64,000 bases of DNA from Saprospiraceae bacterium (GCA_016722285.1 JADKGI010000001.1:496001-560000), one strand, 5' to 3'. Shown: positions 1 to 10,074, counted from the stretch's first letter. Made by a program: numbers and translations. The notes: generated by a model not told the origin, from the sequence alone.

Positions 1-324
1 GGATGTCATTCCAAATATATATTACTCAATATTTTTTTAACAAGGATGTAAACAAATAGGGATATTTTGAAATTCCTGACAATGGGAAAGACATGTAGAT
101 TAGGAGATGAGTAAAATATCGATCCAGAATGATAGGGATGAGCCGTATTCCCGAAAATGTGATTAATCTAATGACCAATAAGCTTCCAAGGGATTTTTAT
201 TTTGGAAAGTAATTTTATTTGCTTTAATTATTTTTCAAGTTGTAATTATTTCAGAATATTGGTATGTAAATTAATATTTATTAGTAATTTTGACTATTAA
301 TTCACTTCAAAAACACAAATACCA
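1..324. other. Left-edge intergenic stretch
   Basis: No open frame with recognisable protein similarity is visible on either strand. The only functional signal I can support is the promoter-like pair near 259-292 in front of the DUF1761 gene. A gene lying to the left of the window could end here, but nothing in the sequence shows it. Confidence 0.5.
259..292 (+). promoter_or_regulatory. Bacteroidota-type promoter for the DUF1761 gene
   Basis: TAATTTTG at 285-292 matches the TAnnTTTG -7 box used by the Bacteroidota housekeeping sigma factor. A TTG at 259-261, 23 bases upstream, can serve as the -33 element. The box lies 32 bases before the ATG at 325. This is a pattern match only. Confidence 0.4.
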
Positions 325-756
325 ATGGGAGACGTAAACATTTTGTCACTGATTATTGCTACATTGCTACCTATGATAATAGGTTTTATCTATTATGGAA
401 AAGGACTTTTTGGAAAAGCATGGATGGAATCAATCGGGATGACGGAAGAAAAAGCGAAGTCAGCAAATATGGGAAAAGTTATGGGGATCTCCATAGTGAT
501 GTCATTCTTGATTGCGTTTTTTATGCTCCAGTTTTGCAATGGTTTGGGTCAGGAGGGGCAATTTGATACCTTCAAGCATGGAGCGGCACATGGCATAATT
601 GTAAGTTTGTTTCTTGTGGTACCAATTTTTATTTCCAATGGACTTTTTGAGCAAAAATCATGGAAAAACATGCTGATCAATGGTTTATATTGGGTTATTA
701 CACTTGCATTGATGGGAGGTGTTCTCGACTCCATGAATCATTTTCCTAATAGCTAA
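325..756 (+). CDS. DUF1761 family membrane protein
   Basis: 143 residues, close to the usual length of DUF1761 proteins. Four hydrophobic segments are visible at about residues 6-24, 50-68, 88-105 and 112-130, so this is a small integral membrane protein of the inner membrane. The molecular function of the family is not known. The ATG is preceded by a promoter-like element and the gene is followed directly by a strong terminator at 804-841, so it is probably a single-gene transcript. The family call rests on overall pattern and length. Confidence 0.75.
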   Translation: MGDVNILSLIIATLLPMIIGFIYYGKGLFGKAWMESIGMTEEKAKSANMGKVMGISIVMSFLIAFFMLQFCNGLGQEGQFDTFKHGAAHGIIVSLFLVVPIFISNGLFEQKSWKNMLINGLYWVITLALMGGVLDSMNHFPNS

Positions 757-803
757 TTGTTTTTCGGTAACTTTTTTAGATTCGTTGTAACTGTCAATAT
801 TTT

Positions 804-841
804 AAATGCCTATCCCTTTGTTAAGGGTTGGGCATTTTTTT
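804..841 (+). terminator. Intrinsic terminator after the DUF1761 gene
   Basis: AAATGCC at 804-810 pairs with GGCATTT at 831-837, and an inner stem TCCCTT/AAGGG extends the hairpin. The 3' arm runs into a stretch of seven T. This is a classical rho-independent terminator on the plus strand. Confidence 0.85.
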
Positions 842-1476
842 ATGAGGGAGGGCAGAGATTTCAAATCAAATAATTGTAATTTCAAATAATTGTTAATATT
901 GGAATGCTAATCATACCGTAATAGAAATCTGTACTTCAGAGCAGGATAATTATTTATAATACTATTACAATTATTTATGAAATTACCTTTTTCACCATCA
1001 ACAGAAATGGCTGGACATCCGCAGATGAATTTCGATCTTGGTCATTTTATAACACTTTTGTAAGATTTCAAAGAGATGAAAAGGTAAAGTAATTGGACTT
1101 AGATTGCATTTTTGCGAAAATCAGTTTGGAGAGGGAATAAAAAAATCAATACCAAGAAATAGGCTTATTTATGAAATGAAATTCAACAAATGAATCACTA
1201 TTTTTCACCTGCTAAATAAAGTATAATCTGCTCCTGAATAGTGAAGTAGAATAATGAATTAAAGTCAAGTCAGGCCAATAAAGAAATCAGTTTATATTAC
1301 ATCGATTTATGAAAATGAAAAACAAGTTACCAGCAGAATAAATTATAAATGAATAAATATATTAGAAAAAGTGGATGCAAACCAGTCACGTCGAAAACAT
1401 ATTTCTATATTGGATTTATATACTTACCTGTCAAGATGGTGCGTAATATCAAATATGAGGTATAAAACACATTAAA
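842..1476. other. Long intergenic stretch without a supported gene
   Basis: About 635 bases between the DUF1761 terminator and the lipoprotein hydrolase. Open frames are short. One frame around 1005-1092 reads for about 28 codons through to a stop, with a protein-like but unrecognised composition (GWTSADEF, then SFYNTFVRFQ). It may be a remnant of a gene end. I see no RNA gene or repeat here. Confidence 0.4.
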
Positions 1477-2463
1477 ATGAAAAAATCAGGTTTTATTTTG
1501 GGCATTCTACTCTTAATCATTTGCATATCCTGCAATGAAAAAATTGAGAAAGAAGGTTTCGTAGATGTCGAAGGAGGAAAAATATGGTATAAAATTATCG
1601 GAGAGGGGAAAGGAATACCGTTATTAATTCTTCATGGTGGACCAGGGTCCAGAAGTTGTTCTATGATAACAGGATATTCACTTTTAGGTAAGGATAGACC
1701 AGTTATATTTTATGACCAGCTAGGATCCGGTAATTCTGACAGACCCACTGATACCACTCTGTGGAGAACAGATCGATTCGTGGATGAAATTGACCATTTA
1801 AGGAATAAATTAAAGCTAAAGGAGCTTCACATTCTAGGTCATTCATGCGGCAGCACATTTTTGATTGAGTATATGATTTCCAATAAGCCCAAAGGAGTAA
1901 AATCAGTTATTTTTTCCAGCCCCATGCTGAGTACCCGGGATTGGATGGAGGATGCAAACTATTTATTATCTCAGATGCCGGAAGCGATACAGGATACAAT
2001 CAATAAATATGAAGCTATAAAAAATTATACGGCCCCGGTATATCTCGCAGCCACGGATTCCTTTTATGCCCGACACTTAACTATGAAGAGCTGGCCTTAT
2101 ATTTCTAATACCGAATGTGAAAACGTCCCGGAATTTAACCAACAAGTGTATAACTATATGTGGGGACCTACAGAGTTTAAGGCAACGGGCACACTTATCG
2201 ATTTTGATCGTACGCCAGATTTGAATACCATTGAAGAACCTATCCTTTTTGTAACCGGCGACAATGATGAGGCGAGGCCTGAAACAATGTACAAATATCA
2301 GAAAATGGCAAAAAATGCAGATCTTGAAATTATTGAAAATGCTGCCCATATGACTATGATTGACCAGCCGCAGAAAGTAGCGGATGCCATTAACAGGTTC
2401 TTAAAAAAGTTGAAAACAAGTGACTCTATCGCATTAAGCAGGTATTTATTTTCTGTCTTTTAG
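1477..2463 (+). CDS. Proline iminopeptidase-like alpha/beta-hydrolase lipoprotein
   Basis: 328 residues. The N-terminus is a lipoprotein signal with a lipobox ending at Cys19 (ICISC), so the enzyme is probably exported and lipid-anchored. The alpha/beta-hydrolase features are all present: oxyanion motif HGGPG at 53-57, nucleophile elbow GHSCGS at 121-126 (Ser123), an acid in GDNDEARP (about 262-264) and the catalytic His in AAHM (His291). HGGPG plus this spacing fits the proline iminopeptidase (S33) group, which removes N-terminal proline from peptides. The substrate is not proven. The gene stands alone. Confidence 0.8.
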   Translation: MKKSGFILGILLLIICISCNEKIEKEGFVDVEGGKIWYKIIGEGKGIPLLILHGGPGSRSCSMITGYSLLGKDRPVIFYDQLGSGNSDRPTDTTLWRTDRFVDEIDHLRNKLKLKELHILGHSCGSTFLIEYMISNKPKGVKSVIFSSPMLSTRDWMEDANYLLSQMPEAIQDTINKYEAIKNYTAPVYLAATDSFYARHLTMKSWPYISNTECENVPEFNQQVYNYMWGPTEFKATGTLIDFDRTPDLNTIEEPILFVTGDNDEARPETMYKYQKMAKNADLEIIENAAHMTMIDQPQKVADAINRFLKKLKTSDSIALSRYLFSVF

Positions 2464-2783
2464 TCAGCTATGTTAGATGGTTCAATAATTTATCTCGTTT
2501 TTAACACCTAAGTTTTTTTAAATAAAATGTAGCAAATAAAACTCTATTGACCTTACTTAAATAAAATTAATTGATTCCTTATTTAGGGATGTTTTGGTCT
2601 TCATAAACCATATTTAAATTAATAAATTGAACTATGACATAATGGTTATGTGATGCAAGAATTTTAGTATTTTTTGCGTTAATACAGATGTTGAATATGG
2701 CGAAAACTTACCAAAATTTGGACAAAAACAATATACTGGCCTGTAATAATAGAAATGAATGAATAATTTTTAAAATCAATAAT
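2464..2783. other. Intergenic stretch
   Basis: About 320 AT-rich bases between two same-strand genes. I see no terminator with a convincing stem, no promoter box of good quality and no protein-like frame longer than about 20 codons. Confidence 0.4.
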
Positions 2784-3149
2784 ATGAAAGATACAAGCAA
2801 CCACGATGGCCGCATTGCAAAAATGTCGTTCGCATCTGTTTATCCACATTATATTACAAAAGTTGAGAAGAAGGGCAGAACAAAAGATGAATTGCATCAG
2901 ATAATAGAATGGCTGACCGGTTATGATGAAATAAAACTGCAGAAACTCATAGAAGAAAAAGTGGACTTTGAAAAATTCTTTCAAAATGCATTTTTAAACC
3001 CCAATGCAAACCTTATCACTGGTGTCATCTGTGGCTATCGGGTAGAAGAAATTAAGAATAAGTTAACCCAACAAGTAAGGTACCTGGATAAATTGGTGGA
3101 TGAACTTGCGAAAGGACGCAAAATGGACAAAATTCTGAGAGGGGCATGA
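2784..3149 (+). CDS. DUF2200 family protein
   Basis: 121 residues, the full family length. It has the strongly conserved DUF2200 landmarks: FASVYPHYITK near residue 16, a KKGRTKDEL segment, IIEWLTGY, LNPNANLITGVICG and a C-terminal VRYLDKLVDELAKGR. It lacks a signal peptide or membrane segment and should be cytosolic. DUF2200 proteins are widespread small proteins of unknown function. The gene has no obvious operon partner. Confidence 0.85.
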   Translation: MKDTSNHDGRIAKMSFASVYPHYITKVEKKGRTKDELHQIIEWLTGYDEIKLQKLIEEKVDFEKFFQNAFLNPNANLITGVICGYRVEEIKNKLTQQVRYLDKLVDELAKGRKMDKILRGA

Positions 3150-3373
3150 ATCGATAAGGGATGAATAAGAAAATAATTCCTGAAAATCTGCTATTGCTTT
3201 GATTCAGGTTGGGAAATATGAAAAATATTGACCAAAATGGAATAAAATTGACTTTACTTCTAAGTCTAAAAAATGAAATTTTGCCCGATCATTAGATTGA
3301 CATCCTACTTATATCTATGGCAAGAATAAGAGCAGTTATGGTGGTAATAAACATTCAATAATCAAGAAATATT

Positions 3374-3871
3374 ATGAAAATTAGATTTGCGTCAGATGGT
3401 GATCTGGAGAGAATTGTTGAGATATATAACCAAGCCATTGAAGCAGGTAATGCCACAGCAGATGTATCACTTTTGACAGCGGCAGACAGGAAATATTGGT
3501 TTTCAGATCATAGTCAAAATGACTATCCAATTTATGTGGTTGAAGAACAAAACAAGATTATCGGGTGGGGATCATTAAGTCCTTATCGGAAAGGAAGGGC
3601 GGGTCTGAAAGAAACCGCGGAAATAAGCTACTATCTTGATTATGCCTATCATGGGCGAGGGTATGCAAAAAGATTGATTGAATATATAATCGCTGACTGC
3701 CGTCGTTTGGGTATAAAAAACATATTTGCACTACTGCTTGATGTCAATCTAAAAAGTGTAAATATCCTCGAGAAAATGGGTTTTCATAAATGGGGATATA
3801 TGCCTGATGTTGCAAAACTGAATGGAAATATATGTGGTCATCTTATTTATGGACAAAGTATTCAGAACTAA
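3374..3871 (+). CDS. GNAT-family N-acetyltransferase
   Basis: 165 residues covering one GNAT fold. The acetyl-CoA binding motif A is seen as YHGRGYAKRL at about residues 92-101, and motif B follows with ALLLDVNLKSVNILEKMGF, where the Asn and the aromatic residue near the end are typical. It resembles the phosphinothricin-acetyltransferase-like branch, whose members acetylate small amines or amino-acid analogues. The actual substrate is unknown. It is a cytosolic, single-gene unit. Confidence 0.8.
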   Translation: MKIRFASDGDLERIVEIYNQAIEAGNATADVSLLTAADRKYWFSDHSQNDYPIYVVEEQNKIIGWGSLSPYRKGRAGLKETAEISYYLDYAYHGRGYAKRLIEYIIADCRRLGIKNIFALLLDVNLKSVNILEKMGFHKWGYMPDVAKLNGNICGHLIYGQSIQN

Positions 3872-4082
3872 GAAAATTATCGTGGTCGGGTGTCCAGGGT
3901 AATCGAGGGATACGCTATTTATTTACCATAAAATTTAGATGAATTTAATTATTCTGATATAATGTGAAAATAGTTATACCCATCAGGATAGCATATTATT
4001 CCTCCATTCCGAAAATATTCTTCTTTGTGTTAAACCTTTAGCTATCATGGCAGTCAAAGGAAAGTGTCATAAAAATATTGCT

Positions 4083-5882
4083 ATGAAATACATCATGCCC
4101 TACTTTGTCATATTATTTATCCTTGGTACACTGCCTTCTTTTGTTCAAAAAGGTCAGCCCAAATTGCCCTTCAAAGCGGCAGGGCTGAATGAAAGGCAAG
4201 CGGCCGAGCACTTATTGAGCAGATTTACTTTTGGAGTGAGAAGCGAAGATATCGACGATGCTTTAAAAATGGGTTTAGAAAAATGGTTTTCGGCTCAACT
4301 CGATGGTAAGATCGAAGATATTGAGGTGCAAAAAAGACTTGCCGACTATAATGCCCTTTCTCTTACCAATGCCGAGATAGTAGCAAAATATCCGTTAGGT
4401 GCTCAGTTGAAGGCCAGGGCTATAGAAGATGGGTTGATAAAAAAAGAAGATATTAATGAGGATAAAGAAAAGCAAAGAGAGATTTATAAGCAGCTGATGG
4501 AAAAATATGGAATACAAAATTCAAAGGAACTGGAAAGGCAGACTATAAATCAAAAGATAATCAGAGCCATATACAGTAAAAATCAACTGCATGAGGTTCT
4601 GACAGATTTTTGGTTCAACCATTTTAATATATTTATGGGTAAAAATACGTGCACACAGTTTGTCATGAGCTATGAAAGAGATGCTATCAGGCCAAATGTG
4701 AACCGATCATTTAAGGATCTCTTAATTGCAACTGCCAAATCTCCGGCCATGCTTACTTATCTGGATAATTTCCTGAGTACGAGAGAAGATGAATCTATGG
4801 GAAACATGCAGGCAAAAGGCAGCAAGAGGCCTAAGGGATTAAATGAAAATTATGCCCGGGAAATCATGGAACTCCATACTCTTGGGGTAGATGGCGGATA
4901 CACCCAGGACGATGTGCTAAATGCGGCAAAGATTCTGACTGGATGGACAATATATCCCATGGGGCAGAGGGGCGAAAGCGCTAAAATAGCTAAGCTGCTG
5001 GAGAAAATAGGAGAAGACCGGCTGGCGAACAGAGGCTTTGTGCATGAAAATGATTTTCTATTTGCCCCCAACAGGCACGAAGAAGGGTCTAAGACAGTCA
5101 TGGGTAAACAATATAATCAAGGGGGATATGATGAAGGGATAGCTCTTCTTAATGATCTGGCAGCCCATCCATCGACAGCACGTTTTATTTGCAAAAAGTT
5201 AGCTACCAGATTTGTGTCAGATAGCCCTGATCCTAAAATTGTGGATAGAATGGTTAAAACATTTATCGATAAAGACGGAGATATACAGGAAGTCCTTTGG
5301 ACTATGGTGACTTCACCGGAATTCTGGCAGCCTGCAGCCCTCCACCAAAAGACTAAGTCGCCCTTTGAGTATGCCATCAGTGCAGTAAGAAGTATGCATG
5401 CTGACGTGATGTATCCTTTTCCCCTGGCAAACTGGATCACAAAAATGGGCCAAAAAATATATTACTATCAGGCACCTACCGGCTTTCCGGATAAAGGGCA
5501 ATATTGGATCAATACAGGTTCTTTGCTCAACAGGATGAATTTCGGCCTGGATCTGGCAGCCGGAAAAATACCGGGAATCAAAATCGATAACAAAGCATTG
5601 CTTGATAATAAAGAGCCCGAGTCTGCTGAAGATGCCATCAAAAAATACGCCGCTGTCTTTCTGCCCGAGAGAAAAATAGAAAGTACGGTTGACCGACTCT
5701 TACCGTTGGCCACGGATCCGACATTTTCTGAGAAAGTAATCCAGGCAAACAAGAAAAACAAGTCGGAAGCAGATGAGATGACAGACGAAACAAGTCATAA
5801 TGAAATGGTATTTGATGGAAATAAGACACTTTCACAGGTTTTAGGTATATTGATTGGTTCACCTGAATTTCAACGCAAATAA
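4083..5882 (+). CDS. DUF1800 family secreted protein
   Basis: About 599 residues from the ATG at 4083, which I prefer to an ATG at 4047 because it gives a clean signal peptide (MKYIMPYFVILF then a hydrophobic core). The DUF1800 landmarks are visible: AAEHLLSRFTFG near the N-terminus, FWFNHFNIF, ENYAREIMELHTLGVDGGYTQ (split here into its two parts, NYAREIMELHTLG and VDGGYTQDDV), ILTGWT and a final IGSPEFQ. The function is unknown. These proteins are almost always encoded immediately before a DUF1501 protein, as here, and the two stop/start codons are one base apart, so the pair is co-translated. Confidence 0.9.
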   Translation: MKYIMPYFVILFILGTLPSFVQKGQPKLPFKAAGLNERQAAEHLLSRFTFGVRSEDIDDALKMGLEKWFSAQLDGKIEDIEVQKRLADYNALSLTNAEIVAKYPLGAQLKARAIEDGLIKKEDINEDKEKQREIYKQLMEKYGIQNSKELERQTINQKIIRAIYSKNQLHEVLTDFWFNHFNIFMGKNTCTQFVMSYERDAIRPNVNRSFKDLLIATAKSPAMLTYLDNFLSTREDESMGNMQAKGSKRPKGLNENYAREIMELHTLGVDGGYTQDDVLNAAKILTGWTIYPMGQRGESAKIAKLLEKIGEDRLANRGFVHENDFLFAPNRHEEGSKTVMGKQYNQGGYDEGIALLNDLAAHPSTARFICKKLATRFVSDSPDPKIVDRMVKTFIDKDGDIQEVLWTMVTSPEFWQPAALHQKTKSPFEYAISAVRSMHADVMYPFPLANWITKMGQKIYYYQAPTGFPDKGQYWINTGSLLNRMNFGLDLAAGKIPGIKIDNKALLDNKEPESAEDAIKKYAAVFLPERKIESTVDRLLPLATDPTFSEKVIQANKKNKSEADEMTDETSHNEMVFDGNKTLSQVLGILIGSPEFQRK

Positions 5883-5883
5883 T

Positions 5884-7128
5884 ATGGATAACAGAAGAAT
5901 CTTTTTAAAGAAAGGCGGTCTTGCACTATTTGGGCTTGGATTGGGAGGTATTCCTAATTTTGTAAAAGCAGCGATCGCACAGCAAAAAGTTACATCAGGT
6001 AAAAAAGTGCTGGTTTGCATATTTCAGCGGGGGGCCATGGATGGTTTGATGGCTGTCACACCATTTACGGATCAAAACCTGAAGATGGCAAGGCCAGGTA
6101 TATTTATGGAGCCGGGGTCGGGAAAATCTCTGATAGATCTGGATGGAAGTTTCGGACTACATCCCGGATTTAAGGGATTTGATGAATTATTTAAATCACG
6201 ACAATTGGCCATCGTGCATGGCATGGGTTCCCCAAATAAGACAAGAAGCCATTTTGACGCCCAGGATTATATGGAAAGTGGCACTCCATTTCATAAAGGT
6301 ACTGAAAGCGGCTGGCTCAACAGGGCTCTACAACAGAATAAAATCGAATCAAGTGTATTTCAGGGTGTAAGCATCACGAGTAGTTTGCCGAGATCTTTTT
6401 ATGGTGAGTATCCCTGCCTTGCGGTATCCAATTTTAATGACTTTAGAATTAACACAAGAGGGGGTAAAGCTATAAATGCATCCACTGCTACCAGTTTTGA
6501 AGAACTATATGACCTTACAGCCGACGAACTACAGAAACATACATCAAAGGAGAGCTTTGAAGCCATGAAAATGGTAGAAAAATTAAATTTTAAAAATTAT
6601 ACTCCGGCCAATACAGCCAGATATCCCGGATCACCATTGGGAAATTCACTAAAGCAGATTGCTCAGCTTATCAAATCTGATGTAGGTCTTGAGATCGCTT
6701 TTGCCGAAAGCAATGGCTGGGATACACACTTCAATCAGGGGACGGAGAACGGTATTTTTGCCAGAAATGCGGATGATTTAAGCTCCGCTGTCTCTGCTCT
6801 TTGGAATGATATCGAAGCTTATCAGGATGATGTTGTAATCATGACTATGACTGAATTTGGTCGTACGGTCAAACAAAACGGGACCAATGGTACGGACCAT
6901 GGACGCGCATCATGCAGTTTTATCATAGGCAATAGTGTATCAGGTGGTAAAGTGTATCACAAAATCCCGGAACTGATCAAAGAAAACCTGGAAGATGGCA
7001 GGGACCTGCCTGTAACCATAGATTTCAGGGAGGTATTTAACGAAGTTGCATCAAAACATCTCAAAGTCACGGATACAAAAAAATTGTTTCCTGACTGGAC
7101 CGGAGAAAATCTATCATTTATAATCTAA
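5884..7128 (+). CDS. DUF1501 family secreted protein
   Basis: About 414 residues from the ATG at 5884, one base after the stop of the DUF1800 gene. An upstream in-frame start at 5854 would overlap that gene and spoil the signal. The N-terminus has a Tat-like signal, NRRIFLKKGG followed by a glycine-rich hydrophobic stretch. DUF1501 proteins belong to the alkaline phosphatase/sulfatase superfamily fold; the conserved WDTHFNQG, MTEFGRTVKQNG and TDHGRA blocks are present. The substrate is unknown. It probably acts in the periplasm with its DUF1800 partner. Confidence 0.9.
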   Translation: MDNRRIFLKKGGLALFGLGLGGIPNFVKAAIAQQKVTSGKKVLVCIFQRGAMDGLMAVTPFTDQNLKMARPGIFMEPGSGKSLIDLDGSFGLHPGFKGFDELFKSRQLAIVHGMGSPNKTRSHFDAQDYMESGTPFHKGTESGWLNRALQQNKIESSVFQGVSITSSLPRSFYGEYPCLAVSNFNDFRINTRGGKAINASTATSFEELYDLTADELQKHTSKESFEAMKMVEKLNFKNYTPANTARYPGSPLGNSLKQIAQLIKSDVGLEIAFAESNGWDTHFNQGTENGIFARNADDLSSAVSALWNDIEAYQDDVVIMTMTEFGRTVKQNGTNGTDHGRASCSFIIGNSVSGGKVYHKIPELIKENLEDGRDLPVTIDFREVFNEVASKHLKVTDTKKLFPDWTGENLSFII

Positions 7129-7311
7129 TCTTTTTGCATTATAAATAGCCATTCAAGTAGAGCTATTATTCTGGGTACCTGATTTAGGGAGCATACTATG
7201 TTAGTCAAGATGATAAATATCCAAAGTGTAGGTAGCGGCTTTGCCCTAGCCAAAACATATATTTTGGATTGATTTATTTCCGGTCTATAGTTGTTCCGCC
7301 CCTGACCTTAG

Positions 7312-7430
7312 GAAAATCCGATATAAAAATTTTAAACAAAAGCGGCCATGCTCATCTTACTAAGTGATTTCTCTATATCCGCATTGAAAATGGTGATCAG
7401 TGGCTCTCTGATATGACCATTTACCCTTTG
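7312..7430 (+). pseudogene. Remnant of a sulfatase C-terminus (copy A)
   Basis: One frame reads ILNKSGHAHLTK, a stop, then FLYIRIENGD and SDMTIYP. This matches the usual end of S1 sulfatases, where a block of the form SGHA-RTKR-RYIRYENG is followed by YDMxxDP. The nucleotide stretch 7330-7399 is about 80% identical to 10082-10151 (copy B) in the same orientation. The in-frame stop and lack of any upstream sulfatase body show it is a decayed 3' end. The identification rests on my reading of short conserved blocks. Confidence 0.6.
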
Positions 7431-7499
7431 CTACATGAAGTATGCCACCATTTAGAAATTACATCTTCACTCGTATTTTATTAGGTACTTTAATGAATA

Positions 7500-7640
7500 A
7501 CACATACGCAGTAGCTACCCGAACATCCTATATGTTTCAGAGGATTTACTCAGACCTGATTTTTCCGGTTATGGTAATCAAATGGTTAGGTCGCCAATTC
7601 CGGATCGATCAGGATATAAATGGTAGTCACACGATATTTA
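7500..7640 (+). pseudogene. Remnant of a sulfatase N-terminus
   Basis: In the frame that contains codons at 7552-7554, the translation reads PNILYVSEDLLRPDFSGYG then NQMV and ends at a TAG at 7624-7626. This aligns without gaps to the intact sulfatase at 10317, which has PNILFIPVDDLRPDFSVYG then NQMV. The metal-binding Asp region is altered and the formylglycine Cys region is missing. Together with the remnant at 10075-10253 it may be the two ends of one sulfatase gene, now separated by the protease gene. The similarity is clear at both DNA and protein level. Confidence 0.75.
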
Positions 7641-7662
7641 ATAGCCTGTCTAAAAGATTTTT

Positions 7663-9870
7663 TTATTTGCTGATAATTAGTTTATCGATGATTCTTCTAT
7701 CTTTTAATGCGATCTCTATCAGATATATACCACTACTTAAATCTAACTGTATATTGGACACTTTATCAACCAACACCTTTGTCAGGACTCTTTGACCATT
7801 CATGTCATATATGTATAAATGGTATGGCGATCCGTCAAACTCATTAAACGAAACAGAAATTGCGTCTGATGCAGGGTTAGGATAAAATTTAAAATTATTA
7901 TCATTGATTATTTTACCCAATCCCGATGCCTGAATGACAAAAACCTTGTCATCAAATATCAAAGTATCATTTTGGGAGTAATCTTCCAGTAGAAAACCTA
8001 TCTGATATCTTCCTGACGAAAGGTCGGAATACCCTAATTTCAAGTCCGAGTTTCCTTTTGAAATGTTGATAATAGCATCGTCATTAACGACAAAAAATTC
8101 TTCATCAGTATCTTCATTAAATGCTTCATAGAGCAGTTGAATTTTATCCCCGGCCTTTAAATTAACTCTCCTTTTAGGTACTATCATACCTCCTGATCCA
8201 TCACTAAACGGTTCAGGAATGATGCTTTCAAGTGTGTAATTGAAATTTTCGTCAAAAGAATAGCTTATGATCAAAAACTCTTCGCTACTTGTTTCTAAAT
8301 TTTTTACTGCCGGAATCATAATACGTGTATGTTCTTTAGCATTTCCCAATGAGTCCACTACATCATAAGGGAATATATCGGATATATACGCCGGATGACC
8401 ATTTAATGATAGCCATTGGTCGTCCCATTGGTAGGCATAGGTAGCTGAGCCATCACTATGATAAGCCACAGTATCAGGGTAAGTACTCCCCAACATAAGA
8501 TACTGCCTGGATGTACCTTCCAACTCTTTGATAAGCATGACCTGTACCTGCTCCACATCGGTATCGTTTATTACCTTCACAGCACTTGACAAAGAGGCAT
8601 TTCGAATACCGGTAGTATTCTGATTTTTATTATAAAATCCGAAATCAGGATCAGTTTGCCCAGCGGGGGGTGTTACGTCCGACAGAGCAGCAGGTATGTA
8701 ATATGACTTGATGAAGTTCTTTAGGCCAGGATTAAAATCTATAGGATTAAAGTGATTATTCACAACTTCATCCAGTACCTTTTTATTGACCAAGGCTTGA
8801 TGAGGGATATACATGGCAATACCGGTAGCTTTAGGTCTGGCATTGTCATGTCTATTGAAAAAGACCACTTCATTTAGTTTAGCAAGGACATCATCAGCCA
8901 TAGGTATTAGTGATGGTTCTAATTCTTTAAGTTTCTTCATCATGTCCCCGATATCTACCATGTCTTCAGAGTATTCCGGTTCGGTCAGGGATTTTGAGTA
9001 TTCTTCAGCTTTACTTCGCGCTCTATGTAATTTTTGAACAGCATTATTAGCTACTGATGCACTGAATAAATTATTTAAGCTCAATTCCAACAAAGGCAAT
9101 TTGGCCAGATCCACCACACTTAGCGTCACAGCACTTGATTCCTGGTCTATGGCTTGTTCCAAAAAGCCATTTACTATGATTTTGCCCAGTTGACCACCCG
9201 TCAAAGATGCACCTAATGAATTCATGGCGGTAAGAATAGGTTTATAATCCCACCCATGTCCGGGCTCTTGCTCTTCCGAACCTACAAACCAATTGGCAAA
9301 TTCCTTTAATGTGGACTGGGTTTCTATATTTGCCATAAGGCACGCATCAAATCCCAATAACTCAAACTTTTTATTTGATTTGATATAATCAGTAGCTGCC
9401 AGAGCTTGCTTAATTTGTGGAAGTGAGAGATTTTTTTTGGATATTTCATCATTTCCATATCCTCTGATATCACTGCCATGATTCCAAAATACCAAGGAGA
9501 CCTTGTCTCCCGGATATTCTTCCAATGCCCAATTTATAAAAGCAGTGACATTTTCGGGAGAAGACATTTCATTATTGACAGGTGTGTAGTTCAGACTTAT
9601 TTTAGCACCATTGTCGATCAAATAAGCTTTTGGAGTACGCCAATTATCTTTATTAGCCCCTCCCGTTAATAACACTACGTTGACTTGATCTGTATTTCCG
9701 GCACTAGTCATTTCAGCAATATCGTTCGTGGCAGCATTACTTTTTGATTCTAAATCCGATCCTATGATATAAACAATCTTTGTCCAAGGCTTATTTTGCG
9801 CCATTACTACCTGAACATTTAAAAGAGTAATAACCAAAGCCGCTATGGTATTTTTATAAAAATTTGACAT
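7663..9870 (-). CDS. Clostripain-family (C11) cysteine protease with T9SS sorting domain
   Basis: About 735 residues from the ATG at 9870 (two codons inside a TTG-started frame). It begins with a signal peptide ending near VMAQ. The C11 catalytic pair is visible: His133 in FWNHGSD and Cys179 in LGFDACLMAN (numbering from the TTG frame). The last 75 residues form a T9SS type A sorting domain: FYPNPASD, then LYIYDMNGQRV, then LDLSSGIYLIEI and a basic end. It is therefore expected to be secreted across the outer membrane and attached or released. The gene lies opposite to its neighbours and between two sulfatase remnants. Confidence 0.9.
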   Translation of the reverse strand: MSNFYKNTIAALVITLLNVQVVMAQNKPWTKIVYIIGSDLESKSNAATNDIAEMTSAGNTDQVNVVLLTGGANKDNWRTPKAYLIDNGAKISLNYTPVNNEMSSPENVTAFINWALEEYPGDKVSLVFWNHGSDIRGYGNDEISKKNLSLPQIKQALAATDYIKSNKKFELLGFDACLMANIETQSTLKEFANWFVGSEEQEPGHGWDYKPILTAMNSLGASLTGGQLGKIIVNGFLEQAIDQESSAVTLSVVDLAKLPLLELSLNNLFSASVANNAVQKLHRARSKAEEYSKSLTEPEYSEDMVDIGDMMKKLKELEPSLIPMADDVLAKLNEVVFFNRHDNARPKATGIAMYIPHQALVNKKVLDEVVNNHFNPIDFNPGLKNFIKSYYIPAALSDVTPPAGQTDPDFGFYNKNQNTTGIRNASLSSAVKVINDTDVEQVQVMLIKELEGTSRQYLMLGSTYPDTVAYHSDGSATYAYQWDDQWLSLNGHPAYISDIFPYDVVDSLGNAKEHTRIMIPAVKNLETSSEEFLIISYSFDENFNYTLESIIPEPFSDGSGGMIVPKRRVNLKAGDKIQLLYEAFNEDTDEEFFVVNDDAIINISKGNSDLKLGYSDLSSGRYQIGFLLEDYSQNDTLIFDDKVFVIQASGLGKIINDNNFKFYPNPASDAISVSFNEFDGSPYHLYIYDMNGQRVLTKVLVDKVSNIQLDLSSGIYLIEIALKDRRIIDKLIISK

Positions 9871-10074
9871 ATTCAATAAATTAATATAATGTAAAATAAT
9901 GACACAAAGCTAAGTTCAATTGATCAATTCTATAAAATTTCAGTATTGACAAATTGGGTGACAAATATAAAAGTCAAGCAATTAGCGGATAAAAACCACC
10001 TTTAGCTTTGTTTTTTGAACAAACCCCTCCTAAAAATGTCTTTCCAAAATGACATATGACTTTTTCAGCGGGAC
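9871..10074. other. Upstream region of the protease gene
   Basis: CAAATATA on the plus strand near 9961-9968 reads TATATTTG on the minus strand, a possible -7 box for the protease gene. Otherwise this short AT-rich stretch leads into the sulfatase remnant and has no gene of its own. Confidence 0.35.

Noticed and set aside
130..165. GAGCCGTA-like sequence recalling domain V of a group II intron
   Set aside because: The complementary arm and the catalytic hairpin are absent and no reverse transcriptase is near.
7442..7795. Plus-strand open frame overlapping the end of the protease gene
   Set aside because: It is antisense to the coding C-terminus of the protease and in a different frame from the sulfatase remnant, with no family similarity.
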